A DNA stretch of 53,987 nt from an uncultured Sulfuricurvum sp. (lineage in GTDB: Bacteria > Campylobacterota > Campylobacteria > Campylobacterales > Sulfurimonadaceae), in NCBI RefSeq assembly GCF_937936435.1, contig NZ_CALDDG010000019.1, positions 1-53,987 of the forward strand, written 5' to 3'. Made by a program: the position numbers and the translations under genes. The notes beneath the pieces were generated by a model that ran no database searches, was not told the origin of the DNA, and worked only from the letters and a program-made list of their open reading frames with translations. Positions 17,025 through 24,597 of this stretch are shown here, in pieces (the stretch's first letter is position 1; each line of letters begins with the position of its first letter).

Positions 17025-18230
17025 CTATCTTTCCATTCCTCGCCCTCTTTTACGTTCAAACGATATCTTTTCCTCTTTTGGCATTAAAATCGCTTTAAAG
17101 GCTAATTCCGTTCGTTTGACAATGAATTTTGCCCCTTCGATGATCGAGTCTTTAAATTTGAACAGCGCACTTATAATCTCAAAGCTTTTTTGATGGGCTG
17201 TGTTGTGTGCCTCTAATACTTTGTCAATATTGGTTTCGAGGGTTTTTTCATCGATTTTTTCTCCCATGATCCCTTTGATTTTGCTCGATTCGATGATTTT
17301 CGCTCCGGTGTATGTTCGCATTTGTCTGAGGGTGTCGCCGTGAGTATTGATCTGCTCTTTGGTCGGGGAGTTGTCCTCGATTTTATGTTCTTCGAGCTGT
17401 TTGATCGCCTCTTCGAGTTTGGCAAGCAGTTCGGATTTATCCTCAGATTTATTGACCTGAGTATTGAGTTTATGAAGTTCTTTTTTATCCTCGGTCGTGA
17501 CATCCAATCCACTGATTCGCTGTTGCATATCTCGAAATTTATACGCTTCAATTTCACTGTTAAGCCGGTTGATAACTTTGGTCTGTTCGAGGAGTTCAAT
17601 ATCTTGTCGGTAATTTTGTTTGGCGAGTTGCGAGCGTTGAGATTCAAGGGTGTTGATCTGTTCTTGCAACATCTCTTTGGTCTTTTCGACCGCTTTGAAT
17701 GCACGATGTTCCAATCGCACCGCTTGTGATCCTTTTTCTCCCCGCTTCATCATCAGAGAATCGGCGGTTATGTCTTGGAGTTTTTTCAGTCCATCACGTC
17801 CAACTGTCCGCTGTATCGTTGAGCCGTCCGGTCGCAAATTGCACATAACGATATGGGCATGGTAGTTTTTATCTTTAACACTTTTGCCCTCGTCACGATG
17901 GATTGCAATTTGAACAGAGCGGAAACCGAACTCTTTTTCGATTTCATCAGCCAATACCTGAACATCTTTTAGGGTGTGTCCGGCATTGAGATTAACTACT
18001 GCTTCCACTGCTTTGATCGTATCGGATTTTATTTTTCGTCCGACCCGTTCACAGTAGTTTTTTTCGGCTTCGGTAACGTATTCCTCCAACAGCCTTTTAG
18101 CTTCCTCAGCAGATCGATCGTATTCATTCTCTTTGGAGTCATCGACCAGATACGTCACTTTATCGGATCGATCATTATGAGAAAAACAATGTGCTTTTGC
18201 CGTTTGTATGTTGATAGATGAGATTGCCAT
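17025..18230 (-). CDS. HUH-type relaxase / mobilization protein (MobV/Pre-like)
   Basis: 401 aa. Residues 75-145 hold the HUH core: AVVNLNAGHTLKD, then IAIHRDEG (His111) and YHAHIVM (His124, His126), the metal-binding histidines of plasmid mobilization relaxases. The remainder (about 160-330) is charged coiled coil, as in Mob/Pre proteins. It should nick one strand at oriT and pilot it to a helper conjugation apparatus. The non-coding stretch just upstream (18248-18309) contains strong palindromes and is the likely oriT. No secretion-system genes are nearby. Confidence 0.85.
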   Translation of the reverse strand: MAISSINIQTAKAHCFSHNDRSDKVTYLVDDSKENEYDRSAEEAKRLLEEYVTEAEKNYCERVGRKIKSDTIKAVEAVVNLNAGHTLKDVQVLADEIEKEFGFRSVQIAIHRDEGKSVKDKNYHAHIVMCNLRPDGSTIQRTVGRDGLKKLQDITADSLMMKRGEKGSQAVRLEHRAFKAVEKTKEMLQEQINTLESQRSQLAKQNYRQDIELLEQTKVINRLNSEIEAYKFRDMQQRISGLDVTTEDKKELHKLNTQVNKSEDKSELLAKLEEAIKQLEEHKIEDNSPTKEQINTHGDTLRQMRTYTGAKIIESSKIKGIMGEKIDEKTLETNIDKVLEAHNTAHQKSFEIISALFKFKDSIIEGAKFIVKRTELAFKAILMPKEEKISFERKRGRGMER

Positions 18231-18247
18231 TTTTATACCTCATTGAG

Positions 18248-18309
18248 CTTGCGATATGGGTATCGCGCAAGAAATAAGGAACTTATTGCGTAGTGCGCAC
18301 TACGCAATA
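18248..18309. other. Candidate oriT
   Basis: It lies directly upstream of the relaxase gene. An imperfect hairpin (CTTGCGATA / TATCGCGCAAG, 18248-18271) is followed by a perfect 26-base palindrome at 18284-18309 (half-site TATTGCGTAGTGC). Paired inverted repeats next to a relaxase gene are typical of oriT. The nick site cannot be named from sequence alone. Confidence 0.6.
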
Positions 18310-18398
18310 GCTATCGCTATTACCGTGCGGCTCACAAGTTCGCTTATTGAATGGTTGAAGTCATTTGACAAAACATTGAGTGATTTCATTCATATTTT

Positions 18399-19220
18399 TC
18401 AGTAGGTACGATTCGCGTTTTCGATCAAATCGAAAATAGTGTCGTAGCCGTTTTCTCGCATAAACGCTTGCAGGTTTTCACCCTCTCTGCGTTTTCTCCG
18501 ATGAGCGGTGAGCCACGGTTTTTCATGCGCTGTTCTCATGCGAACCAGTCGAGCGCGAATATTGGTAACCGTCCGTCCTTGTCCTGAGAGGACTTCGTGA
18601 ATCAGTGCATTTCGATATTTCTCAAAGTCTCCGCCCAACTCTGTTGCGATACGTTCAATTTCTTGGATCACGATCTCCCGTGCTAATCCATCGATGTGTT
18701 CGGGTAGTTTTTCATAGGGGTCAATCGTTGTAACGATCTCGCAATTTTTTTCCCTATCTTCCTCCGAAGAAGATGAAGTATTTTTAAGAGTTGAGTATTG
18801 TTTAGAGTTAGTATTTATATGTGTCATAGTTTTACCGCTACGGTTAGAACCCGCAACGGTTTTTTGCCGACACGGTAAATTTTTCTCATAGTCATCTTCT
18901 AAATCCCTATGATCGTGGCTTTTGTTCGGAAAGATAGAGAAAATTTTTGCACCAAACGTCCCATCTGAGGATCGTTCTTGCCCCACATCATCAATCCACC
19001 CTGCCTCATGTAACTCGACTATGACTTTACGGAGTGTCGGGGTAGATATTTGGAGAGCTTTTGCGATGTCTCGCATATAAAATTCCCATGAATCGGGTTT
19101 GACCGCCAAATAGCAAAACAAGGCGCGTGCAGTCGCCGAAAGGGTACGATCTTCTATCAGTGCATTGGGGATTTGTGAAAACTCGCTTCGTAGATGATTT
19201 CTGAGATAGTTTTTAGCCAT
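18399..19220 (-). CDS. Winged-helix replication-type / DNA-binding protein
   Basis: 273 aa. Residues 1-90 read as a helix-turn-helix domain of the plasmid/phage replication type (FSQIPNALIEDRTLSATARALFCYLAV ... ALQISTPTLRKVIVELHEAGWIDDVG). The middle is low-complexity Ser/Thr/Lys-rich, and the C-terminal third is helical and basic (RAHRRKRREGENLQ-like). It probably binds DNA in replication or control of the excised element; there is no nuclease or helicase motif. It sits between the excisionase-like gene and oriT/relaxase, all minus strand. Confidence 0.65.
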   Translation of the reverse strand: MAKNYLRNHLRSEFSQIPNALIEDRTLSATARALFCYLAVKPDSWEFYMRDIAKALQISTPTLRKVIVELHEAGWIDDVGQERSSDGTFGAKIFSIFPNKSHDHRDLEDDYEKNLPCRQKTVAGSNRSGKTMTHINTNSKQYSTLKNTSSSSEEDREKNCEIVTTIDPYEKLPEHIDGLAREIVIQEIERIATELGGDFEKYRNALIHEVLSGQGRTVTNIRARLVRMRTAHEKPWLTAHRRKRREGENLQAFMRENGYDTIFDLIENANRTY

Positions 19221-19253
19221 TGTATACCCCCAAAGAAAGAGTGCTATAATGGC

Positions 19254-19427
19254 TCATGCTGATTGTACGCGGCTCAATGCAAACGCATTAAGCTCCGATT
19301 TTGCCCATACAGTCACGCGGTCTGAAAGCTTGATCGCTTTGAGCTTCCCTTGCTTTGTATAAAGCCAAATGGTCGATGTGCCGACACCTAAATATTCTGC
19401 CGCTTGTTTGTCCCGTAGAAATTCCAT
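19254..19427 (-). CDS. AlpA-like excisionase / HTH regulator (57 aa)
   Basis: The frame from ATG 19427 to TGA 19254 reads DKQAAEYLGVGTSTIWLYTK then a basic wing (KLKAIKLSDRVTVWAKSEL), the MerR-like winged helix of AlpA/excisionase proteins that accompany P4-type integrases. It probably bends DNA at the att arms to favour excision, or regulates int. A perfect 12-base palindrome CTTAGCGCTAAG lies 24 bases upstream of its start and may be its operator. It reads in the same direction as the integrase. Confidence 0.85.
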   Translation of the reverse strand: MEFLRDKQAAEYLGVGTSTIWLYTKQGKLKAIKLSDRVTVWAKSELNAFALSRVQSA

Positions 19428-19450
19428 GTGTAACCTTTGGATATAGATTA

Positions 19451-19462
19451 CTTAGCGCTAAG
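19451..19462. promoter_or_regulatory. Palindrome upstream of excisionase gene
   Basis: CTTAGCGCTAAG, perfect 12-base palindrome, 24 bases before the AlpA-like start codon. Position suggests an operator. Confidence 0.5.
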
Positions 19463-19538
19463 TTGGAGAAAATTATTGCGGATTAGAGGGGATTGGAGAA
19501 GGCACCAAATTTATATTTTAGTGTCTTGACAAAAGGGT

Positions 19539-20519
19539 TTAATGCTCGTACTGGAAATAATGCCCTGCGATGAATTCCTGATAGCGTCGCTGATCTATTA
19601 GTTCAAGCCCCAATTGCAAATACGCTTTGTAGGTATCTTTATGCATTTCGGATTTTTTAGGAAGATCTTTTGAGTTATTCCAATACAAATCTATCTGATC
19701 CATGACATATGTACGGGTTTTGGTCTCATGGCTCAACCCGACTTTATAGCAGTCGTATATGAACAATACATCTGCCAAACGTCCAAATAAATGTTTTTCG
19801 GATGGGTCAATGTACATCGCATGATCTTTGATAGCTGGCTGTATCGACACTTTCGGAGGTAGTGGTAAGTCGCATAGCTGATCCAAACTCTGTAGTTTTT
19901 CGGGATCGCGGTGATACTCTTCATGCAATTTGTAGATCAAATCCCTGTTGGCTTCCTTTGGCTCGTTTAAATCGATTTCGACAAGGATTTTTCCCGGATT
20001 GTAAACATCTATCCGCCCTTTTGGTTTGAGCATTGGCATATTAAAAAATGTGTCATTCAAAACGGTACTACCGGGTCCGTTCATCTCAAAAAATCTTCGA
20101 ATTTCATTGGGATGAAAAATCTTCTCCGGGGGATCAAGCGGAAACAAATCATTTTTATCTTGGCGCGAAAAATGATATAGGTTACTGTAGCCGCTTTCAT
20201 AGAGGAATGTAAGCAAAGGATAATCGACACTGAAATATTGATGAAAATCCGTTTCTTGTTCTATAACCGTATGGGAGTCTCGTTTATTCTCAGCATTGCC
20301 AAGATCAATATATTCACACCAACCCTTGATGGATTCGAAAAGATTTTCTTCATCCTGACGCCAAATACATTCAGGTGTAAAGGCATGAATGGCCATATAC
20401 ACGGAATTGAAATATTTTTGTGCCCGTTCACATCGCTTTTCAAACTCGACATAAATGGACGCATCGCGTCTCATCACTTTTTTCAGTTCGTCTATGTGTT
20501 CACTTTTTGATGATGCCAT
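19539..20519 (-). CDS. Hypothetical protein coupled to integrase
   Basis: 326 aa from the Met at 20519 (MASSKSEHIDEL), one base after the integrase stop; the longer frame to 20666 lies inside the integrase gene and is rejected. The protein is soluble, with many aromatic residues and a segment HEEYHRDPEKL. I recognise no domain. The tight spacing behind the integrase means it is co-transcribed and could be an accessory of integration or a cargo gene. Confidence 0.7.
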   Translation of the reverse strand: MASSKSEHIDELKKVMRRDASIYVEFEKRCERAQKYFNSVYMAIHAFTPECIWRQDEENLFESIKGWCEYIDLGNAENKRDSHTVIEQETDFHQYFSVDYPLLTFLYESGYSNLYHFSRQDKNDLFPLDPPEKIFHPNEIRRFFEMNGPGSTVLNDTFFNMPMLKPKGRIDVYNPGKILVEIDLNEPKEANRDLIYKLHEEYHRDPEKLQSLDQLCDLPLPPKVSIQPAIKDHAMYIDPSEKHLFGRLADVLFIYDCYKVGLSHETKTRTYVMDQIDLYWNNSKDLPKKSEMHKDTYKAYLQLGLELIDQRRYQEFIAGHYFQYEH

Positions 20520-20520
20520 C

Positions 20521-21813
20521 TTATTTGCTCTTCTTTGTTTTATCCAAAAAGTCTGCCCACCATTGCAAAAGTTCTCGCATTTGTTCGGTGTAATCTGCTT
20601 TATGGGTGTAGGCTCTGACAACTTTATTTTCCTCATGGTGATCCAAAGCACGTTCCCGCACTTCAAAACTCACTCCATGCTCTTTGGCATATGTTTCACT
20701 CAATGATCGAAATGTTCCTCTAAAACTATGAAGCGTCTGTTTACGTTCTTTAACTTCATCTACGAATCCCATAATACGTAAAGCTTTATTTCCGGCTTCT
20801 TTGTTCACGTGTTCAAAGTTTTTTCGGACGCCATGAAAAACCCATTGCCCCCATCCGGTAACTTCTCTCACTTCTTTTAGAATATTGACTGCTTGTACTG
20901 GGAGCGGTAATACAAAATCCGGAAGATTGTGATCTTTGACTTTCATCTCGGATCGGGGGATCGTAATGATCGCTTTGTCAAAATCGATTTGATCCCAACG
21001 TAATTTACATAGATTATCGGCACGTAAAGGCATGATAGAGACAAAACGGAGAACATTTCGTACAATCACCCCACCTTCCCCCTTGTACTGCTCTATCGCC
21101 CTTAAAAGCTCTCCTAAAATTTTTTCATCCGTGATCTTTGGAATATGCTTTTCTTTATGCGGTAAAAATGCATCATTTGTGATACGATCGGGAACATTCA
21201 TTTCGGTATGACCGTGATTAATCGCATATCTCCAAAGCCGTTTACAATCTCGAAATCGACGTTTGGCAACTTCGGGAGCCGTTTTCTCTTTAATTTTGAG
21301 GATTCTCAATAATTCGGGATGGGTGACCTCTTTGATATGCTTCGAGGAAATGATGATGTGCCGTTCGTTGTAGGTGCATAGATAAGGGAAAATATCTTTT
21401 TCAAACGATGAAACACGCTTGGTATGTGTACTATCATCATTGTTGAGCGTTGCAAGCCATTCATATGCGACACGGTGGAACTGTCCATGAACGGCCTCTT
21501 GTTCTTCGATCGCTTTTTCTTCAATTATTGCTTTGGATTCTTTGCGCTCTGCGGATGGGTCTATCCCTTTGGAGATTTCTCGTTTGTACTCGTCTCGTTT
21601 GGCTCTCGCTTCTGCCAACGTCGTTTCGGGGTAGGTTCCTAATGAGATGAGTTTTTCTTTCCCTTCAAAGAGATATTTCAAACGCCATAATTTGCCACCG
21701 GCCGGTTTAATCAGCAAAAATAGCCCGCCTCCGTCGAAGAGTTTATAATCTTTTTCGGTCGATTTTGCTTTTTTTATCTCGGTATCGGTTAGGGGTACTG
21801 CTTTGCGAGCCAT
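20521..21813 (-). CDS. int: Tyrosine recombinase / P4-type integrase
   Basis: 430 aa. The N-terminal arm-binding domain (DUF4102) shows DGGGLFLLIKPAGGKLWRLKY and SLGTYPETTLAEAR. A core-binding domain follows, then the catalytic domain with Arg264 (MPLRADNL), His362-x2-Arg365 (HSFRGTFR), His392/393 and Tyr402 (RAYTHKADY). It should carry out integration and excision at the tRNA-Met 3' end. Copies of its probable arm site (AGGGGTA) lie inside and just before its start codon, so integrase binding may also repress its own gene. Confidence 0.96.
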   Translation of the reverse strand: MARKAVPLTDTEIKKAKSTEKDYKLFDGGGLFLLIKPAGGKLWRLKYLFEGKEKLISLGTYPETTLAEARAKRDEYKREISKGIDPSAERKESKAIIEEKAIEEQEAVHGQFHRVAYEWLATLNNDDSTHTKRVSSFEKDIFPYLCTYNERHIIISSKHIKEVTHPELLRILKIKEKTAPEVAKRRFRDCKRLWRYAINHGHTEMNVPDRITNDAFLPHKEKHIPKITDEKILGELLRAIEQYKGEGGVIVRNVLRFVSIMPLRADNLCKLRWDQIDFDKAIITIPRSEMKVKDHNLPDFVLPLPVQAVNILKEVREVTGWGQWVFHGVRKNFEHVNKEAGNKALRIMGFVDEVKERKQTLHSFRGTFRSLSETYAKEHGVSFEVRERALDHHEENKVVRAYTHKADYTEQMRELLQWWADFLDKTKKSK

Positions 21814-21828
21814 AGGGGTATTCTCACT

Positions 21829-21899
21829 TTTTAGGGGTATCTTTTTAGGAGTTTTAATACCCCTAAAGCAAAGTACCCCTAAATGTACCCCTAAAAATC
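21829..21899. repeat. Right integrase arm-type sites
   Basis: Three TACCCCTAAA units at 21858, 21874 and 21886, and one in opposite orientation (TTTAGGGGTA, 21829-21838). The last two are spaced 12 bases and end in TACCCCTAAAAATC, matching the left-end block at 6959-6984. They overlap the region where the int promoter must lie. Confidence 0.8.
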
Positions 21900-22013
21900 T
21901 TAGTTTATGTTGAAGTCTATAAATCGGTATTAGAGGCTAAAAAGCATTAAAAGTGGCTATTTTGTGAAGTTTTATAAGGATTTTGTGAATGAAATTAAAG
22001 GAGATTATTTTGT

Positions 22014-22036
22014 AAGATGGTGGCGGGGGGGGGACT
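22014..22036. repeat. attR: element/tRNA-Met junction
   Basis: AAGATGGTGGC, nine G, ACT. It forms the 3' end of the intact tRNA-Met gene and matches attL at 6890-6910. Confidence 0.85.
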
Positions 22037-22094
22037 CGAACCCCCGACCTCCGGCTTATGAGACCAGCGCTCTAACCAGCTGAGCTACCCAGCC
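22018..22094 (-). tRNA. tRNA-Met (CAU), integration target
   Basis: 77 bases with CCA encoded. D-stem GCTC/GAGC, anticodon loop CTCATAA (CAU), T-stem GGGGG/CCCCC with TTCGAGT loop. The acceptor pairs GGCTGGG with CCCCGCC, leaving a U-C mismatch at pair 4-69. The tRNA 3' end is supplied by the element after integration. It is most likely elongator or Ile2-type CAU; elongator is favoured because GGTTAGAGC and the body match tRNA-Met. Confidence 0.92.
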
Positions 22095-22112
22095 ATCTTT
22101 GGGAAGACCGGA

Positions 22113-22118
22113 ATTATA
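22113..22118 (-). promoter_or_regulatory. tRNA-Met -10 box
   Basis: TATAAT on the minus strand, 18 bases before the tRNA 5' end. Confidence 0.5.
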
Positions 22119-22193
22119 GTAATGAATAGCTTATTAAAACCTTTAAAACACAATCATTTAAGTATAAATTTTATCTGCTCATTTTTATAGATT

Positions 22194-22224
22194 CAATATG
22201 ACTCATAAACATTGAGTCATATTG
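22194..22224. promoter_or_regulatory. Candidate operator of groESL
   Basis: CAATATGACTCA, seven bases, TGAGTCATATTG: perfect 12-base arms. It ends 10 bases before the groES -35 box. It does not match CIRCE (TTAGCACTC-N9-GAGTGCTAA), and its half-sites are reversed relative to HspR HAIR boxes. Confidence 0.65.
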
Positions 22225-22234
22225 ACTAAGACTA

Positions 22235-22263
22235 TTGACATATTAGGGAAACTCGTGTACAAT
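22235..22263 (+). promoter_or_regulatory. groESL sigma70-type promoter
   Basis: TTGACA, 17 bases, TACAAT, located 36 bases before the groES start codon. A clear consensus -35 is unusual for this phylum, where many promoters lack one. Confidence 0.75.
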
Positions 22264-22298
22264 CCCCGCTATAAAAATCTTACTATAAAGGAAATGCT

Positions 22299-22559
22299 AT
22301 GAACTTCCAACCACTTGGAAAACGCGTATTGGTTCAACGTCTCGAAGAGGCTACCAAAACCGCTTCGGGAATCATCATCCCCGACAACGCAAAAGAAAAA
22401 CCTTCACAAGGTACCGTCGTTGCCGTAAGTAACGAGGTAGAAAATGTAGCAACGGGCGACACGGTTGTTTTCGGGAAATATGCCGGAAATGAGCTAACCC
22501 TTGATGGAAAAGCCTATTTGGTCATCGAGACCGACGATCTTCTGGGCATTATCAAATAA
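22299..22559 (+). CDS. groES: Co-chaperonin GroES
   Basis: 86 aa, close to standard length. It starts MNFQPLGKRVLVQR and has the mobile loop region EATKTASGIIIPDNAKEKP, which docks on GroEL. Forms the seven-fold lid of the folding chamber in the cytoplasm. The ribosome site AAAGGAAA precedes the start. It is followed after 24 bases by groEL in the usual bicistronic order. Confidence 0.98.
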   Translation: MNFQPLGKRVLVQRLEEATKTASGIIIPDNAKEKPSQGTVVAVSNEVENVATGDTVVFGKYAGNELTLDGKAYLVIETDDLLGIIK

Positions 22560-22583
22560 TTCATTTATATTAAGGAACACACT

Positions 22584-24215
22584 ATGGCAAAAGAGATCCA
22601 TTTTTCAGACGACGCACGCAACAAGTTGGCCGCAGGGGTACAAAAACTGACCGATGCGGTAAAAGTAACCATGGGACCGCGCGGACGTAATGTCCTGATC
22701 CAACGCAGCTACGGCGCTCCGTTAATTACCAAAGACGGTGTGTCGGTCGCAAAAGAAGTCGAACTCAAAGACGCTTTGGAAAACATGGGAGCACAACTCG
22801 TTAAAGAGGTAGCATCCAACACGGCGGATGAGGCAGGTGACGGTACGACGACGGCGACAATCCTTGCCAACTCTATTTTCAAAGAAGGGCTTCGCAATAT
22901 CACGGCAGGTGCTAACCCTGTCGAAGTAAAACGCGGTATGGACAAAGCGCTTGAAGCAATTTTGGAAAATCTAAAAGCCGCTTCACGTGTCATCAACGAT
23001 AAAAAAGAGATTGCGCAAGTAGCAACGATCTCTGCAAACTCGGATGAGCGTATCGGTGCGATGATCGCCGAAGCGATGGATAAAGTAGGCCGTGACGGCG
23101 TCATCACCGTCGAAGAAGCCAAAGGGATCAATGACGAACTCGACGTCGTCGAAGGCATGCAGTTCGATCGCGGCTACCTCAGTCCGTATTTCATCAACAA
23201 CTCGGAAAAAATGACCGTTGAGTTGGATCATCCGTTTATCCTCCTCTTCGATCAAAAAATCTCGAATCTCAAAGATTTGCTTCCAGTATTGGAACAAGTC
23301 CAAAAAAGTTCACGCCCGCTTCTCATCATTGCAGAAGACGTCGAAGGTGAAGCGTTGGCAACCTTGGTCGTCAACAAATTGCGCGGTATCCTGAACATCA
23401 CTGCGGTTAAAGCTCCGGGATTCGGCGACCGCCGCAAAGCGATGCTCCAAGACATCGCTATTCTTACCCGTGCACAAGTGATCTCCGAAGAGATCGGACG
23501 CACCTTGGAAAGTGCTACGGTCGCAGACCTCGGGCAAGCGGCTCGCGTCGTTATCAGTAAAGACAATACGACCATCGTAGACGGTGCCGGTGAAAAAGAG
23601 ATGGTAGAAATGCGTGTCAAAGAGATCCGTACCCAAATCGAAACAACCACCAGCGAATACGACAAAGAAAAACTCCAAGAGCGTCTTGCTAAACTTGCCG
23701 GCGGTGTCGCAGTTATCAAAGTCGGTGCGGCGACAGAAACCGAAATGAAAGAGAAAAAAGACCGTGTCGACGATGCTCTCTCCGCAACCAAAGCGGCTGT
23801 TGAAGAGGGAATCGTTATCGGCGGCGGTGCGGCATTGATCCGTGCGGCGGCAAAAGTGAAACTCGATCTTAGCGGCGATCAAAAAATCGGATGCGAAATC
23901 ATCCTCCGCGCGATCACCGCACCGGTTAAACAAATCGCTGAAAATGCGGGATACGATGCGGGTGTCGTTGTGAATACCATCGTTACCGCAGCCAATGAAA
24001 ATATCGGGTTCAATGCTGCTACCGGAGAATACGTCGATATGTACGAAGCGGGAATCATCGATCCTCTCAAAGTAGAGCGTGTCGCATTGACTAACGCAAC
24101 ATCCGTATCAAGTATGCTTTTGACAACCGAAGCGACAATCCACGAGATTAAAGAAGACAAACCGGCTCCGATGCCGGATATGGGCGGAATGGGCGGAATG
24201 CCGGGGATGATGTAA
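22584..24215 (+). CDS. groEL: Chaperonin GroEL
   Basis: 543 aa. It has the ATP-binding segment VTMGPRGRNV and DEAGDGTTTATILA near residues 25-95, the apical domain, and the C-terminal GGMGGMPGMM tail. ATP-driven folding chamber with GroES. A strong terminator follows the stop codon. No oddities. Confidence 0.98.
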   Translation: MAKEIHFSDDARNKLAAGVQKLTDAVKVTMGPRGRNVLIQRSYGAPLITKDGVSVAKEVELKDALENMGAQLVKEVASNTADEAGDGTTTATILANSIFKEGLRNITAGANPVEVKRGMDKALEAILENLKAASRVINDKKEIAQVATISANSDERIGAMIAEAMDKVGRDGVITVEEAKGINDELDVVEGMQFDRGYLSPYFINNSEKMTVELDHPFILLFDQKISNLKDLLPVLEQVQKSSRPLLIIAEDVEGEALATLVVNKLRGILNITAVKAPGFGDRRKAMLQDIAILTRAQVISEEIGRTLESATVADLGQAARVVISKDNTTIVDGAGEKEMVEMRVKEIRTQIETTTSEYDKEKLQERLAKLAGGVAVIKVGAATETEMKEKKDRVDDALSATKAAVEEGIVIGGGAALIRAAAKVKLDLSGDQKIGCEIILRAITAPVKQIAENAGYDAGVVVNTIVTAANENIGFNAATGEYVDMYEAGIIDPLKVERVALTNATSVSSMLLTTEATIHEIKEDKPAPMPDMGGMGGMPGMM

Positions 24216-24271
24216 GTTCGGACAAGCAAGGGTGACTTACGTCACGCTTGCCCGAACGAAACCTCTTTTTT
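24216..24271 (+). terminator. Rho-independent terminator of groESL
   Basis: GTTCGG...CCGAAC, CAAGC...GCTTG and GTGAC...GTCAC form a long stem around a TTAC loop, followed by GAAACC and a T-run. Confidence 0.8.
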
Positions 24272-24318
24272 ACTCCCCCTTCGATACACTTTCTCAAACC
24301 ATCAACGGAACACAACCC

Positions 24319-24597
24319 ATGGAACTCTCCCTAACTGACGTCATCGGCATTTTCGGTGTCGGCATTATTGTCTTTGCCTATATACTGTTACAAATGGAAA
24401 AAATGGATCCCAAAGCACTCACTTTTTCCGTTCTTAATTCGCTCGGAGCTTTTTTAATTATCGTCTCTTTACTCTATGACTGGAATTTCGCATCGTTTTT
24501 AATGGAGTTTATTTGGCTGCTGATCAGCCTTTATGGAGTCTTGAAATATTTTAAATCACGGAGAATTGCCGCCGTGAATGACGGCAAAGAGGATTAA
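24319..24597 (+). CDS. CBU_0592-like small membrane protein
   Basis: 92 aa from the Met at 24319 (MELSLTDVIG); an earlier Met at 24232 would place the start inside the groEL terminator and is rejected. Three hydrophobic helices, with the conserved pattern GIFGVGIIVFAYILLQ ... NSLGAFLIIVSLLYDWN ... WLLISLYGVLKY of the CBU_0592 family. Function unknown. It converges with and overlaps the TerC-like gene by 4 bases at the stop codons. Confidence 0.75.
   Translation: MELSLTDVIGIFGVGIIVFAYILLQMEKMDPKALTFSVLNSLGAFLIIVSLLYDWNFASFLMEFIWLLISLYGVLKYFKSRRIAAVNDGKED

Larger units (their letters stand above)
6890..22036. mobile_element. Integrative mobilizable element in tRNA-Met, about 15.1 kb
   Basis: A copy of the tRNA-Met 3' end (AAGATGGTGGC, a G-run, ACT) stands alone at 6890-6910 and occurs again as the true end of the tRNA gene at 22014-22036. 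A tyrosine integrase gene lies next to the tRNA copy, transcribed away from it. Matching pairs of TACCCCTAAA repeats lie just inside both ends in the same orientation. Between the ends are a relaxase, an oriT-like palindrome, a winged-helix replication-type gene, an AlpA-like excisionase, and type I restriction-modification with accessory genes. No type IV secretion genes are present, so transfer would need a helper; this makes it an integrative mobilizable rather than self-conjugative element. The boundaries are seen directly; mobility is inferred. Confidence 0.9.

Noticed and set aside
17025..22036. Self-transmissible conjugative element
   Set aside because: A relaxase is present but no coupling protein or type IV secretion genes.
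22194..22224. CIRCE or HAIR heat-shock element at groES
   Set aside because: The repeat matches neither consensus; kept only as an unassigned operator.
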